Assembly: GCA_030824275.1 (NCBI GenBank)
Contig: JAVBXY010000017.1
Location: forward strand, 104,230 to 168,229
Length of the DNA stretch: 64,000 nucleotides
Origin: Rhodocyclaceae bacterium
GTDB lineage: Bacteria > Pseudomonadota > Gammaproteobacteria > Burkholderiales > Rhodocyclaceae
Reading direction: 5' to 3'
The notes beneath the pieces are model-generated. The model was given only the letters and a program-made list of their open reading frames with translations, made no database searches and was not told the origin of the DNA. The position numbers were made by a program, and so were the translations under genes. How positions within the stretch are numbered: the first letter of the stretch is position 1; every line of letters starts with the position of its first letter. This document shows positions 19,502 through 28,388 of this stretch, one piece after another.

Positions 19502-20637
19502 CATTTCCCAGCATCGATCTGCGCGCCGTCATCCTGCTGGCCGGCGCACTGGGCGCGTTGATGTCCTTCGTGCTCTACTTCCTGCGCCGCAGTTACCCGC
19601 CCACTATCCACGGGCTCGGTTGCTGGGCGCTGGGACCGGTGCTGACCTTCGTGTCCACCCTGTTCTTCGGCATGCGGGGCATGGCGCCGGAATTTCTGAC
19701 GGTGGTCATCGCCAACCTGCTGCTGATGTCGGGCCTGTTGCTACTCTATCAGGGCAGCCGGCATTTCTACGGCCAGCCTCCATCCTGGCGCCCCTGGTTG
19801 CTTTCCCTGGCGGCGGCGATGGGCGGGATTGGCTGGTTCACCCACGTTCAGCCCCATTACAACGCCCGTCTGGTACTGGTGACCGCTTACCTGGCGTTTC
19901 TGTTTCTGCGCCACGCACTACTGCTCCGGCGTCTTGGTCAGCCAAGCTTCGCCGTGCGCTTCACGAGTGTGATCCTGCTCATCGAAAGCGCCATCCTCAC
20001 GCTGCGGGCGTTCTCCGCCTTCACCGTCGATGCGCAGGGTCTGCTCGACGCCACACCGATCCAGACCATCTATATCGCCGCCTATTCGGTCGTCATGGTC
20101 ATGCTGCTGGTTGGCTTGATCCTCATGGCCAGCGACCGCCTGCGGGCGGAGATGGAACACCTGGCGACCCATGACCCGCTGACCGGCATCCTGACCCGTC
20201 GCGCCCTGATCAAGGCCTGTGAGCAGGAGCTTGAGCGCTGCCACCGCCATGGCCGGGTGATGGCCCTGCTGATGCTGGACCTGGATCATTTCAAGGCTAT
20301 CAACGATACCCATGGGCACCTGTTCGGTGATCGTGTGTTGCTTGACTTCGTCGCCCGTGTCGATGCCTTGCTGCGCAAACCTGACCGTTTCGGTCGTTTC
20401 GGCGGCGAAGAGTTCGTCATCCTGTTGCCGGAGACCAATGACGATGAAGCCATGGTGGTGGCTGATCGCATACGGGCCGAATTGGAGGTTCCCGGCGAGT
20501 TGCCGACCTATACGGTGAGCATCGGTGTGACCGTGAGCCGGTCCGGCGATGCCAGCGTCGATGCTCTGCTGGCCCGTGCCGACATCGGGCTTTACCGCGC
20601 CAAGGACAAAGGGCGGGACCGCGCCGAGCTGGAATAA
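19498..20637 (+). CDS. Diguanylate cyclase, 6-TM sensor + GGDEF
   Basis: 379 residues. Residues 1-205 contain about six membrane helices forming a membrane sensor region. Residues 220-379 are a GGDEF domain ([32 protein letters not shown], active-site GGEEF). An RxxD inhibitory site (RKPD) lies five residues before GGEEF, so product inhibition by cyclic di-GMP is expected. It overlaps trmB by four bases. Confidence 0.93.
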   Translation: MTFPSIDLRAVILLAGALGALMSFVLYFLRRSYPPTIHGLGCWALGPVLTFVSTLFFGMRGMAPEFLTVVIANLLLMSGLLLLYQGSRHFYGQPPSWRPWLLSLAAAMGGIGWFTHVQPHYNARLVLVTAYLAFLFLRHALLLRRLGQPSFAVRFTSVILLIESAILTLRAFSAFTVDAQGLLDATPIQTIYIAAYSVVMVMLLVGLILMASDRLRAEMEHLATHDPLTGILTRRALIKACEQELERCHRHGRVMALLMLDLDHFKAINDTHGHLFGDRVLLDFVARVDALLRKPDRFGRFGGEEFVILLPETNDDEAMVVADRIRAELEVPGELPTYTVSIGVTVSRSGDASVDALLARADIGLYRAKDKGRDRAELE

Positions 20638-20696
20638 GGCAAAATGCGTATGTGATCCGGGCAGCCCTGCCTGGCATTGCGCCTCAACGCCGATCC

Positions 20697-22244
20697 ATGA
20701 ACCAGAAAAAAACTCCCGCGCTCATCGCCCGCGAAGCCCTCAAGCTGCTCAGCACGCGCAATCTGTTGCCGACGCCGGCCAACTACCAGGCCTGCTACAA
20801 CGAGATCGCCGGGCTGCCCAACGTAGCAGGCTTTCCCGAGGCGCCGATGCGGCAGATCGCCCTGGCCCTGACCGCCCGGAACGAGGAGCAGGAAAAGCAG
20901 CTGGCCCAGCTCGATGCCGCCATCGGCCGTCGCAACTGGAAGGAAATTCAGGAAGCGCTGGTGATGTATGTCAGCCAGGGCGAAGCGGCGTCCAATCACG
21001 GCCATGCGCACGGGCATGCGCCCGGCCAGGTGCCGGCGCCGAACAATCTTCTGGAAACCATCGAGTTCTTTTCCGGACTGGCGCGGCTACTGGAGAACAT
21101 ACTGCCGGCACTAGGCCATGACGACGAACGTTTCGTCGCCCAGGCACGGGAATTCCTTCAGGCGTTGCGTAGTCCCACCGCCTCCATCCATGACGTCCAG
21201 CTGCTGCTGCCCAGCCTGGGCCATCGCGCTTCGCTGGCCGCCGAGGAACAGGCCGAAATCCGTGGCTCCCTGCTCAAGCTGCTGCATCTTGTCATCGAGA
21301 ACATCGGCGAATTGAGTCTCGATGATCGCTGGCTGTCCGGCCAGGTAGACGCGCTGCTGACGGCGGTCGAGCCGCCGCTGACCCTGCGTCGCCTCGACGA
21401 CGTCGAGCGCCGTATGCGTGACGTGATGCACAAGCAGACGGAGGCCAAGAGCCGATCCGTCGAGGCGCGCGAGGAAATGCGCCAGATGCTGGCCGAGTTC
21501 ATCAGCCGCCTGTCGTCGATGAATGAAACCAGCAGCAGCTTCCAGGGCCGGCTTGAGGAAAGCACGCGCAAGATCGAGACGGTCGAAAGCATCGAGGATC
21601 TGACACCCCTGCTGAAGGATGTGATTACCGCCACCCGCGCCATGAGCGAGGACACCGCGCAGGCCCGCGCCCAGCTCCAGACCCTGGAGACCAAGGTCAA
21701 GGCCACCGAGACGGAACTGGTCAAGCTGCATCGCGACCTCGACAGCGCCAGCGCCATGGCGCGCCACGATCCGCTGACCGACGCGCTCAACCGCAAGGGC
21801 CTGGACGAGGCCATGGAGCGCGAGATCGCCAGCATGCGACGCAAGGACGTGCCGTTGTCCGTGACCCTGCTGGATGTAGACAACTTCAAGAAGCTCAATG
21901 ACCGCCTGGGCCACGAGACCGGCGACGCAGCGCTCATCCATCTGGTCAAGGTGGCCCGCGAGTACATGCGCCCGGCTGATACCCTGGCCCGCTACGGCGG
22001 CGAGGAATTCGTCATCCTCATGCCGGATACCACGCTGGAGCAGGGCATCGCCGCCATGACGCGCCTGCAACGCGAGCTGACCAAGTGTTTCTTTCTTTCC
22101 GGCGAAGAAAGAGTCCTCATCACCTTCAGTGCCGGCGTGGCCCAGATTGGTTTGGAGGAGTCGGGCATCGAGGCCATCCGCCGCGCCGACCAGGCCATGT
22201 ACCTAGCCAAGCGGGCCGGCAAGAACCGCGTCCTCGGCGGCTAG
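20697..22244 (+). CDS. Diguanylate cyclase, soluble with coiled-coil
   Basis: 515 residues, no membrane segment. The N-terminal 340 residues are helical with a long coiled coil (about 230-350); it begins with TPALIAREALKLLSTRNLLPTPANYQACYN, a conserved opening of a betaproteobacterial GGDEF group. The GGDEF domain (about 355-515) has DPLTDALNRKGLDEAM, LDVDNFKKLNDRLGHETGD and active-site GGEEF, with an I-site RPAD five residues upstream. It makes cyclic di-GMP. The 3' end overlaps the convergent MocR gene by four bases. Confidence 0.92.
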   Translation: MNQKKTPALIAREALKLLSTRNLLPTPANYQACYNEIAGLPNVAGFPEAPMRQIALALTARNEEQEKQLAQLDAAIGRRNWKEIQEALVMYVSQGEAASNHGHAHGHAPGQVPAPNNLLETIEFFSGLARLLENILPALGHDDERFVAQAREFLQALRSPTASIHDVQLLLPSLGHRASLAAEEQAEIRGSLLKLLHLVIENIGELSLDDRWLSGQVDALLTAVEPPLTLRRLDDVERRMRDVMHKQTEAKSRSVEAREEMRQMLAEFISRLSSMNETSSSFQGRLEESTRKIETVESIEDLTPLLKDVITATRAMSEDTAQARAQLQTLETKVKATETELVKLHRDLDSASAMARHDPLTDALNRKGLDEAMEREIASMRRKDVPLSVTLLDVDNFKKLNDRLGHETGDAALIHLVKVAREYMRPADTLARYGGEEFVILMPDTTLEQGIAAMTRLQRELTKCFFLSGEERVLITFSAGVAQIGLEESGIEAIRRADQAMYLAKRAGKNRVLGG

Positions 22245-23680
22245 TCCGCCACCAGCCGGGCCTTTCGGGTTGCTTGCTCGCCAAGGGCGGCCAGACGTGT
22301 CCTGAGATAGTCGAACAGGCGCGGATCGTTGGCTGACGCCGCCGAAAATCGCAGCCAGGGCCCCGGCGCGCCGTTGATGAAAAAGACGCTGCCCGGCGTC
22401 AGCAGGATGTTGTTGTCGGCGGCATCGCGCACCAGGGTTTCCTCGTCCACGCCCTCGGGCAGCGCCGACCAGGCGAAGAAAGCCGCATGCTCGCCGGCAT
22501 CCACGCGCAGGCCAGCCTCGCGCAGGCCGGTGATCATGCCCGGCCACTGCCGGGCAATGCGTAGGCGCACGCGTTCCACGTGCTTGCGGTAGCCGCCCTC
22601 GACCAGCAGCTCGTACACCAGCCGCTCGTCGAATTCGGAGGTGGCGAGCACGGCCAGCATCTTGGCCTCGATGAAGGTCTCGACGAAGGCCGGCGGCGCC
22701 GCGATGTAGCCGACGCGGATGTTGGGCGACAGCACCTTGGTGAAGCTGCTGACGTGGATCACCCGTTGCAGGCGGTCGATCTGCGCCAGGTGCAGCGGAT
22801 TGGGGCCGGGATAGATGTCGCTGTAGACATTGTCTTCGACGATCAGCAGATCGTGGCGCTCGGCCAGTTGCAGCAGGCGCGAGGCGACGGCGATGTCGGT
22901 GGAAGTGCCGGTCGGGTTGTGCATCAGCGTCTGGGTGAAAAACATCTTCGGCCGGAAGTTCACGCAGGCCGCTTCCAACGCTGCTAGATCCGGCCCGTCG
23001 GCGAGTCGCGGCACGGCGATCAGGCGCACACCATGGGCGCGCAGTTGCGCCGTTAGGCCGAAGTAGGTCGGCTCCTCGATGGCCACCGTGTCGCCGGCTA
23101 CCAGCAATGAACGCAAGATCAGGTCGAGGGCCTGGGTGGTGCCCGAGGTCATTACGATCTGGTCCGGGTGGGCGGGGATGCCGGCCTGGCCGAGCTTGAG
23201 CGAGAGCTGGCGGCGCAGCGGCTCGTAGCCTTGCGCGCTGGCCGGCGACACGAAGGCGCGCTGACCCGAACGGGCCAGACGTGCCAGCAGACGTGAGGAC
23301 AGCGTGTCCTCCAGCCAGGCCTCGGGCAGGAAGCCGTTGCCGGCCTGCAACATGCCGGGCTTGGGGTCGAGCATGCGGCGCAACAACCAGACCGCATCGA
23401 TGGTGTCGCGGCGCGGCGGCGTCGGCGTCTGGGTCGTTGCCACGTGCGGCATGTGTACGAAAAACCCCGAGGCAGCCCGCGATATCGCGAGACCTCGCGC
23501 CGTCAGCCGGTCGTAGGCGGCCACCACGGTGGCGCTGGAAACCGCCAGCGTCGCCGCCAGCTTGCGGATCGAGGGCAGGCGGCTGCCGGCGGGCAACTGG
23601 CCGGCCTGGATCAGCCCTGCCAGTTGGTGAACGATCTGGTCGACGAGAGGCGTATGGCTGGCGCGGTCGAGATGGATCAT
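22241..23680 (-). CDS. MocR-type regulator (GntR HTH + aminotransferase-like domain)
   Basis: 479 residues. The N-terminal winged helix (about 1-75, QLPAGSRLPSIRKLAATLAVSSATVVAAYDRL) is of the GntR family. A fold-type I aminotransferase-like domain follows with the PLP lysine in SSFTKVLSP and NPTGTSTD. MocR proteins use PLP as an effector sensor to control nearby genes. Here the divergent neighbour is a DUF2917 gene, and the shared intergenic region carries three ACTGTA-type sites. Confidence 0.93.
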   Translation of the reverse strand: MIHLDRASHTPLVDQIVHQLAGLIQAGQLPAGSRLPSIRKLAATLAVSSATVVAAYDRLTARGLAISRAASGFFVHMPHVATTQTPTPPRRDTIDAVWLLRRMLDPKPGMLQAGNGFLPEAWLEDTLSSRLLARLARSGQRAFVSPASAQGYEPLRRQLSLKLGQAGIPAHPDQIVMTSGTTQALDLILRSLLVAGDTVAIEEPTYFGLTAQLRAHGVRLIAVPRLADGPDLAALEAACVNFRPKMFFTQTLMHNPTGTSTDIAVASRLLQLAERHDLLIVEDNVYSDIYPGPNPLHLAQIDRLQRVIHVSSFTKVLSPNIRVGYIAAPPAFVETFIEAKMLAVLATSEFDERLVYELLVEGGYRKHVERVRLRIARQWPGMITGLREAGLRVDAGEHAAFFAWSALPEGVDEETLVRDAADNNILLTPGSVFFINGAPGPWLRFSAASANDPRLFDYLRTRLAALGEQATRKARLVAD

Positions 23681-23728
23681 GGCCTGTCCCTGCGTGAGTA
23701 ATGCGACGATTGTGCCGCTGCCGTAGCG

Positions 23729-23780
23729 ACTGTAACGGTGCGGGCGCCGATCACTGTATCAGTCCGCGTGGCGCTACAGT
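23729..23780. promoter_or_regulatory. Candidate MocR operator: three ACTGTA sites
   Basis: ACTGTA occurs at 23729-23734 and 23753-23758 in direct orientation, 24 bp apart, and inverted (TACAGT) at 23775-23780; the second is also part of a short palindrome ACTG-TAT-CAGT. Direct plus inverted half-sites are a known style of MocR-family binding, and the site lies between the MocR gene and its divergent neighbour. Confidence 0.5.
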
Positions 23781-23863
23781 GATCCCGATGGAATGCGGCA
23801 GTGCTTGCCCGAGAGCGGCTTTCCGTTGCACTTCCGTCGCCGTGGCGGCGCGAGTATGGCGGC

Positions 23864-24139
23864 ATGAATGCCGAGCAGAAACCTTTTTTCCCGCAATGTC
23901 GCCGCCAGACCGGGCTTGCCCGTGGGGAGTTGCTAGGCCTGCCCGGCCGTTCCGGTGCACGCCTGCGGATACTGTGCGGCCGGGTGCTGGTGACCCAGAC
24001 GGGCGTCGCCGAGGATTTCGATCTCGCTGCCGGCGCTGTGCTGCTGCTGCCGGTTACTGGCAAGCTGGTGGTGGAGGCGCTGGATGACGCGGAAATGGAA
24101 ATTTCCTCGCCCCGATCCTGGTGGCGCAGTGGCGTTTGA
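23864..24139 (+). CDS. DUF2917-type small protein
   Basis: 91 residues with a cupin-like beta pattern: LRILCGRVLVTQTGVAEDFDLAAGAVLLLP, which matches the short DUF2917 proteins found beside regulators in betaproteobacteria. The function is unknown. It is divergent from the MocR regulator, a recurrent association suggesting it is the MocR target. Start ATG 23864; a longer frame from 23801 would add 21 residues without a better signal. Confidence 0.7.
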   Translation: MNAEQKPFFPQCRRQTGLARGELLGLPGRSGARLRILCGRVLVTQTGVAEDFDLAAGAVLLLPVTGKLVVEALDDAEMEISSPRSWWRSGV

Positions 24140-24255
24140 TCTAGCTCAAATGCATTCTGGGGAGATATGACAGACCATTGACTTGGCGCAATTCTGCGGT
24201 GCCTGCCAGCGAGATACTGACTTTGACACACGGTGCCCGTGTGCGAGGAGTGGTC

Positions 24256-25452
24256 ATGGAACTGATGCCGCCGAACCTGGATTTGATGACGCTGCTGCGT
24301 TTGTGCGCACTTATTGCTTTGCCGTTTGCCTTGGGTTTTGCCGTGCTCGCCTATGTGATGCCGCGTGAACGACCAGCGTTGGTGAATTGGGCCGGTTTCG
24401 ACGCGATGTTGTTTTCTGGTCTGGCGCTGGCGACCTTGCGCGGTCAGTTGCCCGATGTGCTTACCTATGTGCTGGCCGATGTCGCCATGGTGCTGGCCTT
24501 CATCCTTTGGCGCCGTGGCAACCGGGTGTATTTCGGCGTCGCTGCCAGCGACCGGGATGCGCTGGCGGCGTGGGCATTGCTGGCCGCGGGGCTGTTTACC
24601 GGCGACTTTCCGCGCGACAACCTGATGCCCGGCGTGTTGGTGGTGTATGGATTCCTGGCCTGGCTGAGTTTGCAGGGTTCGTTCGAGTTGGCGCGATGCC
24701 TGGGCAAGGGCTTTCACTGGTTGCCACGCCTGCTCGTGGTGACACCGACTGCCGTGTTTGGCGCCTTCAGCCTGCTCAAGGCCGTGCTGGTGGCCTTCAT
24801 GCCGGTGGAGGAACACCTGTCATCGGTGGTGCTGCTCCAGCAGCCACAACCGAGCAACATCGCCTACGTGCTGCTCGGCTTCTTCGGCATCATCAGCGTG
24901 AACATCGCCTTTGCCTTCCTGCTGGTTATCCGCCTCCACGGCGATGTGGGTCGCTTTCATTATCTGGCCCAGCACGATGCGCTGACCGATCTGGCCAACC
25001 GCCGTGAGTTGAACGACGATCTCGAACGGGAAATGGCGCGGCAGCAGCGCTCCGGCGAAGTGTTCTCCCTGCTGATGCTCGACGTGGACTATTTCAAGCG
25101 CTACAACGACGACTACGGCCATCTGGCGGGCGACGAAGCCTTGCGCTGGCTGGCCGGCGTGTTGTCGCTGACCGCTCGTCGCGAAGACATCGTGGCGCGT
25201 ATTGGTGGCGAGGAATTCTGCATCGTGTTGCCGGCGGCGGGTCGCGAGGAGGCGATGCAGGTCGCTGAGCGCATCCGCTGTGCCGTCGCCGAGAGCCGGG
25301 GGCCAGGCATCAATCGACGCGCCATCTCGATAAGCATTGGCGTCGCCGAGCATGGCGACATGAACGAGACTCCTACGGAACTGATCGCCCGTGCCGACGA
25401 GGCGCTCTACCGGGCCAAGAGCGGCGGCCGCAACCGGGTCGAGTCGGCCTGA
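24256..25452 (+). CDS. Diguanylate cyclase, multi-TM + GGDEF
   Basis: 398 residues. About seven membrane helices fill residues 10-225, followed by a GGDEF domain (HDALTDLANRRELNDD, LDVDYFKRYNDDYGHLAGD, active-site GGEEF) with an RxxD I-site (RRED) five residues upstream. ATG 24256 is chosen because GAGGAG lies six bases before it; a longer frame from 24178 lacks this. It is the third GGDEF protein within 6 kb. It converges on hemW with a 6-base gap. Confidence 0.9.
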   Translation: MELMPPNLDLMTLLRLCALIALPFALGFAVLAYVMPRERPALVNWAGFDAMLFSGLALATLRGQLPDVLTYVLADVAMVLAFILWRRGNRVYFGVAASDRDALAAWALLAAGLFTGDFPRDNLMPGVLVVYGFLAWLSLQGSFELARCLGKGFHWLPRLLVVTPTAVFGAFSLLKAVLVAFMPVEEHLSSVVLLQQPQPSNIAYVLLGFFGIISVNIAFAFLLVIRLHGDVGRFHYLAQHDALTDLANRRELNDDLEREMARQQRSGEVFSLLMLDVDYFKRYNDDYGHLAGDEALRWLAGVLSLTARREDIVARIGGEEFCIVLPAAGREEAMQVAERIRCAVAESRGPGINRRAISISIGVAEHGDMNETPTELIARADEALYRAKSGGRNRVESA

Positions 25453-25458
25453 AAGCCT

Positions 25459-26631
25459 TCAGTCGGCAAGGAAGGGATGCAGCAGGGTGTTGAGGAAGCG
25501 CTGACCTTTCAGCGTCGGCCGGATGCGTTCGTCATCGGCCTCCAGCAGGCCGTCGCGCCGTGCCGCCAGCGCCGACTTTTCGATGGCGGCCAGCGGCAGG
25601 CCGGTGCGCTCGCTGAATAGCCGGGTAGGAAAGCCGTCGATCAGACGCAGCGCGTTCATCATGAATTCCCCCGGCAGGTCGGTGATGTCGGCGCGCGTCG
25701 AAATGAAGTCGCCCTTCAGCCACGCGCCCGGGCTGCGCTGCCGCGCTTCACGCCAGATGCGTTCGTGGTTCGACAGCTTGGAATGGGCGCCGGGGCCAAT
25801 GCCCAGGTAGTCGCCGAAGGTCCAGTAGTTCAGGTTGTGCAAACAGCGCTGGCCGGGCTTGGCGAAGGCCGAAGTCTCGTAGTGCTCGAAGCCGGCGGCG
25901 GCGAGTTTTTCCTCCACCATCTCCTGCATGTCGGCGGCGAGGTCGTCGTCGGGCAACGACGGCGGTGTGTGATGGAAAGGCGTGTTGGGTTCCAGCGTCA
26001 GGTGGTAGGCCGACAGGTGCGACACGCCGCTGGCGATGCCGGTGACGATGTCATGTTCCGCCTCGGTCAGCGTCTGCTGCGGTAGTGCGTACATGAGGTC
26101 GAGGTTCACGCGCTCGAAATTTTTCAGCGCCATGTCGATGGCACGCCGTGCCTCGGCACTGTCGTGGATGCGACCCAGGGCGCGCAGCTTGTCGTCATCG
26201 AAGCTCTGCACGCCGATGGACAGCCGGTTGACGCCGGCCGCGCGGAAGGCGGCGAACTTGTCCGCTTCGGCCGTGCCGGGGTTGGCTTCCAGCGTGATCT
26301 CCGCATCCGGCGCCAGCGGCACGCGCATACGGATCGCCGCCAGCAAGGCATCCGCCGTCGCGCCCGACATCAGGCTGGGGGTACCACCGCCGATGAAAAT
26401 GCTGATCACGGGACGGTTCCAGATGGAAGGCAGCGCGGCTTCGAGATCGGCGATGAGGGTGCTCAGCCAGGCGGCTTCAAGATCGCCTTTCGGCTCATGG
26501 GAATTGAAATCACAGTAAGGGCACTTCTTCACGCACCAGGGCCAGTGCACGTAGAGTGCGAGTGGCGGAGGTGCGGCGAGGCCAGATTTGCCAAAAGTCG
26601 GCGCTGGCGACACGGCGCGAATCGGGATCAT
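25459..26631 (-). CDS. hemW: Radical SAM protein HemW (HemN-like)
   Basis: 390 residues. The radical SAM motif CVKKCPYC (CxxxCxxC) lies at about residues 34-41, followed by IFIGGGTPSLM and the HemN_C domain. The shorter N-terminus and sequence place it with HemW, a haem chaperone, rather than HemN, the oxygen-independent coproporphyrinogen oxidase. It overlaps rdgB by four bases (ATGA). Two dispersed-repeat copies are embedded in it: one encodes AVSPAPTF at residues 6-13, the other encodes EKSALAARR in the C-terminal wing region. Both keep the frame. Confidence 0.93.
   Translation of the reverse strand: MIPIRAVSPAPTFGKSGLAAPPPLALYVHWPWCVKKCPYCDFNSHEPKGDLEAAWLSTLIADLEAALPSIWNRPVISIFIGGGTPSLMSGATADALLAAIRMRVPLAPDAEITLEANPGTAEADKFAAFRAAGVNRLSIGVQSFDDDKLRALGRIHDSAEARRAIDMALKNFERVNLDLMYALPQQTLTEAEHDIVTGIASGVSHLSAYHLTLEPNTPFHHTPPSLPDDDLAADMQEMVEEKLAAAGFEHYETSAFAKPGQRCLHNLNYWTFGDYLGIGPGAHSKLSNHERIWREARQRSPGAWLKGDFISTRADITDLPGEFMMNALRLIDGFPTRLFSERTGLPLAAIEKSALAARRDGLLEADDERIRPTLKGQRFLNTLLHPFLAD
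25556..25580 (-). repeat. 25-bp dispersed repeat, copy 4 (in hemW 3' part)
   Basis: Perfect core, triplet GGC, same strand as hemW. Read in frame as KSALAARR in the HemN_C region. Confidence 0.8.
26593..26617 (+). repeat. 25-bp dispersed repeat, copy 5 (in hemW 5' part)
   Basis: Perfect core, triplet GAC, opposite strand to hemW. Read antisense in frame as AVSPAPTF immediately after the start codon region. Confidence 0.85.
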
Positions 26632-27218
26632 CGCCGCGCGGCGAGTTTGTTGGCCAACTGCGCCATGGCCTGGCCGCGATGGGAGCGGGCGTTCTTCTCA
26701 TCGTGGGACAGCTCGGCGGCAGTCTTGCCCGAGGCCGGGTCGAGGAACAACGGGTCGTAGCCGAAGCCGTCCGCCCCGCGCGGTGCAGCGATGATCTCGC
26801 CATGCCATTCACCTTCGGCGATCAGCGGCTGCGGATCGTCGGCGTGACGCACCAGCACCAGCACGCAAGTGAAATGGGCGCGACGGTCAGCAGCATTCGC
26901 TAGGTCGGTCAGAAGTTTTGCATTGTTGCCGGCATCGGACTTTGGTTCCCCAGCATAGCGTGCCGAGAGTACCCCCGGCGCCCCGCCCAGCGCCGACACA
27001 CACAGCCCCGAATCGTCCGCCAGTGCCGGCAGACCGGTCAGCCGCGAGGCATGGCGGGCCTTGGCCAGTGCGTTCTCGACGAAGGTGACGTGGGGTTCTT
27101 CGGCTTCGGGAACATTGAAAGCCGATTGCGGCAGCACCTCGAAATCGAAGGCCGCCAGCAACTGGCCGAATTCGCGCAGCTTGCCGGCGTTGCCCGAGGC
27201 GAGGACGAGTTTGTTCAT
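26628..27218 (-). CDS. rdgB: dITP/XTP pyrophosphatase RdgB
   Basis: 196 residues, normal length. The family signature is present: LVLASGNAGKLREF at the N-terminus, ENALAKARHAS, ADDSGLCV, GFGYDPLF and SHRGQA near the end. It removes non-canonical purine nucleotides (dITP, XTP). ATG 27218 gives the conserved N-terminus. It is coupled to hemW downstream by ATGA; upstream, an unrelated BRO/DinD-type gene lies between it and rph. Confidence 0.96.
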   Translation of the reverse strand: MNKLVLASGNAGKLREFGQLLAAFDFEVLPQSAFNVPEAEEPHVTFVENALAKARHASRLTGLPALADDSGLCVSALGGAPGVLSARYAGEPKSDAGNNAKLLTDLANAADRRAHFTCVLVLVRHADDPQPLIAEGEWHGEIIAAPRGADGFGYDPLFLDPASGKTAAELSHDEKNARSHRGQAMAQLANKLAARR

Positions 27219-27290
27219 GGTGTGTGGGTACGGGATGGCGTTGGAGTTCGTTGAATGCGCAGCCAAGCAGCGGGTACGCCGCTCACGGTC

Positions 27291-27315
27291 TAAGGTCGGC
27301 GCTGACGAGACGGCG
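27291..27315 (+). repeat. 25-bp dispersed repeat, copy 6 (degenerate)
   Basis: Three mismatches (positions 1, 4 and 15), triplet GAG. Intergenic, 2 bases beyond the stop codon of the BRO/DinD-type gene and 72 bases upstream of rdgB. Confidence 0.7.
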
Positions 27316-27317
27316 GT

Positions 27318-28166
27318 TCATGGCTTCTTCGCCACCTTGCGCAGCGTCGCCTTACCCGGCGGCAGGAAACTGTCGCCCGTCACCACCGGCTTGCCGGTCT
27401 TCGCCTCCAGCGCCTTGCGCGCCTGCTTGGCAATCGCGCCGCCCTTGGTCGCGGCCTCAGCGTTCTCTGTCATGCCGGTCGCCTCATCTGTCTCGGCGAT
27501 CTGGCGCGTCGACAGTTCCGCCAGCGCGGTGAAAATCAGCTCGGCCTCGCTCATGTGGTCACGCAAATTGTGGTCTTGCAAGCCCTTCAGTTTCTTGTGC
27601 GCCTTGACGCTGACGCCCGACCATTCCTGATGGATGATGTTGGTCAGGATGGCGAATTCCTCGCCCTGCTTGATCTCGTGATTGGCCCAGTAATCGGTCA
27701 GCTTGTTGCGCGTTTCCTGCCCGGTCATGCGCTGCTGTATCCACTTCTCGCTGCGCCCGTGCTTCTGCCAGGTCTCGCGGGCGCGATCCAGCGCGCGGCC
27801 GGGGTCGCCCATTTCCTGCATGCGTTCGTAGCCGACTTTGGCTAGCCAAAGCTTGATCGGCTCGGCCTTGGGGCTGGGCACCGACTGCACCAAGCGCAGC
27901 AGGGTTTCGGTGGTAGCAACGTCGGTCAGATAGTTTTTCCCGTCGGCAGCAGGCAATTTCAGTCGGTGACAATTTGTCACCGACTGACTGCCCTCTTTGC
28001 CCAGTCGTTCCTTCAGCTTGTTCCAGTACTTGCGCGCTGTCTGGTAGTCAGGTTGCTGAGTGAGCACCTGCATGATGTCGACCACCGAAAACCACCAGGT
28101 TTCAGCTTCCTCGTCGTAAACGCGGCGGATTTGGTGATTCTCGAAAAAGGCGGGTTGAACTGCCAT
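27318..28166 (-). CDS. BRO N-terminal domain protein, DinD-like
   Basis: 282 residues. Residues 8-110 form a BRO-N domain (FFENHQIRRVYDEEAETWWFSVVDIMQVLT), and the middle and C-terminus resemble DNA-damage-inducible protein D (EWSGVSVKAHKKLKGL, LRDHMSEAELIFTALAELSTRQIA). BRO-N/DinD proteins are typical of phages and mobile islands and may bind DNA; DinD modulates RecA in E. coli. It sits between rph and rdgB, which often neighbour each other, and has repeat copies on both sides, so it is probably an inserted gene. Confidence 0.82.
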   Translation of the reverse strand: MAVQPAFFENHQIRRVYDEEAETWWFSVVDIMQVLTQQPDYQTARKYWNKLKERLGKEGSQSVTNCHRLKLPAADGKNYLTDVATTETLLRLVQSVPSPKAEPIKLWLAKVGYERMQEMGDPGRALDRARETWQKHGRSEKWIQQRMTGQETRNKLTDYWANHEIKQGEEFAILTNIIHQEWSGVSVKAHKKLKGLQDHNLRDHMSEAELIFTALAELSTRQIAETDEATGMTENAEAATKGGAIAKQARKALEAKTGKPVVTGDSFLPPGKATLRKVAKKP

Positions 28167-28252
28167 GGTCGGGTTCCTTCACTTATCCAGCGTCGTGACG
28201 CTTTTGCCGGCAGATGGATGCGTGGTGTTGGGTCTTGGCTTCGTTCATGCTC

Positions 28253-28277
28253 AAAAGTCGGCGCTGGCGGGACGGCG
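28253..28277 (+). repeat. 25-bp dispersed repeat, copy 7
   Basis: Perfect core, triplet GGG. Intergenic, upstream of the BRO/DinD-type gene, and facing copy 8 with 115 bases between, so the two form an inverted pair. Confidence 0.85.
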
Positions 28278-28388
28278 GCTACCGGAAAACTGCGCCGGAC
28301 AACTTGATGTAATCGATGAACTTGAGCCAACGAACCGCGACGGCTGGCATGTGAGCGGAAGGCTTGCTCGAACATTCCTTACTGCCGC

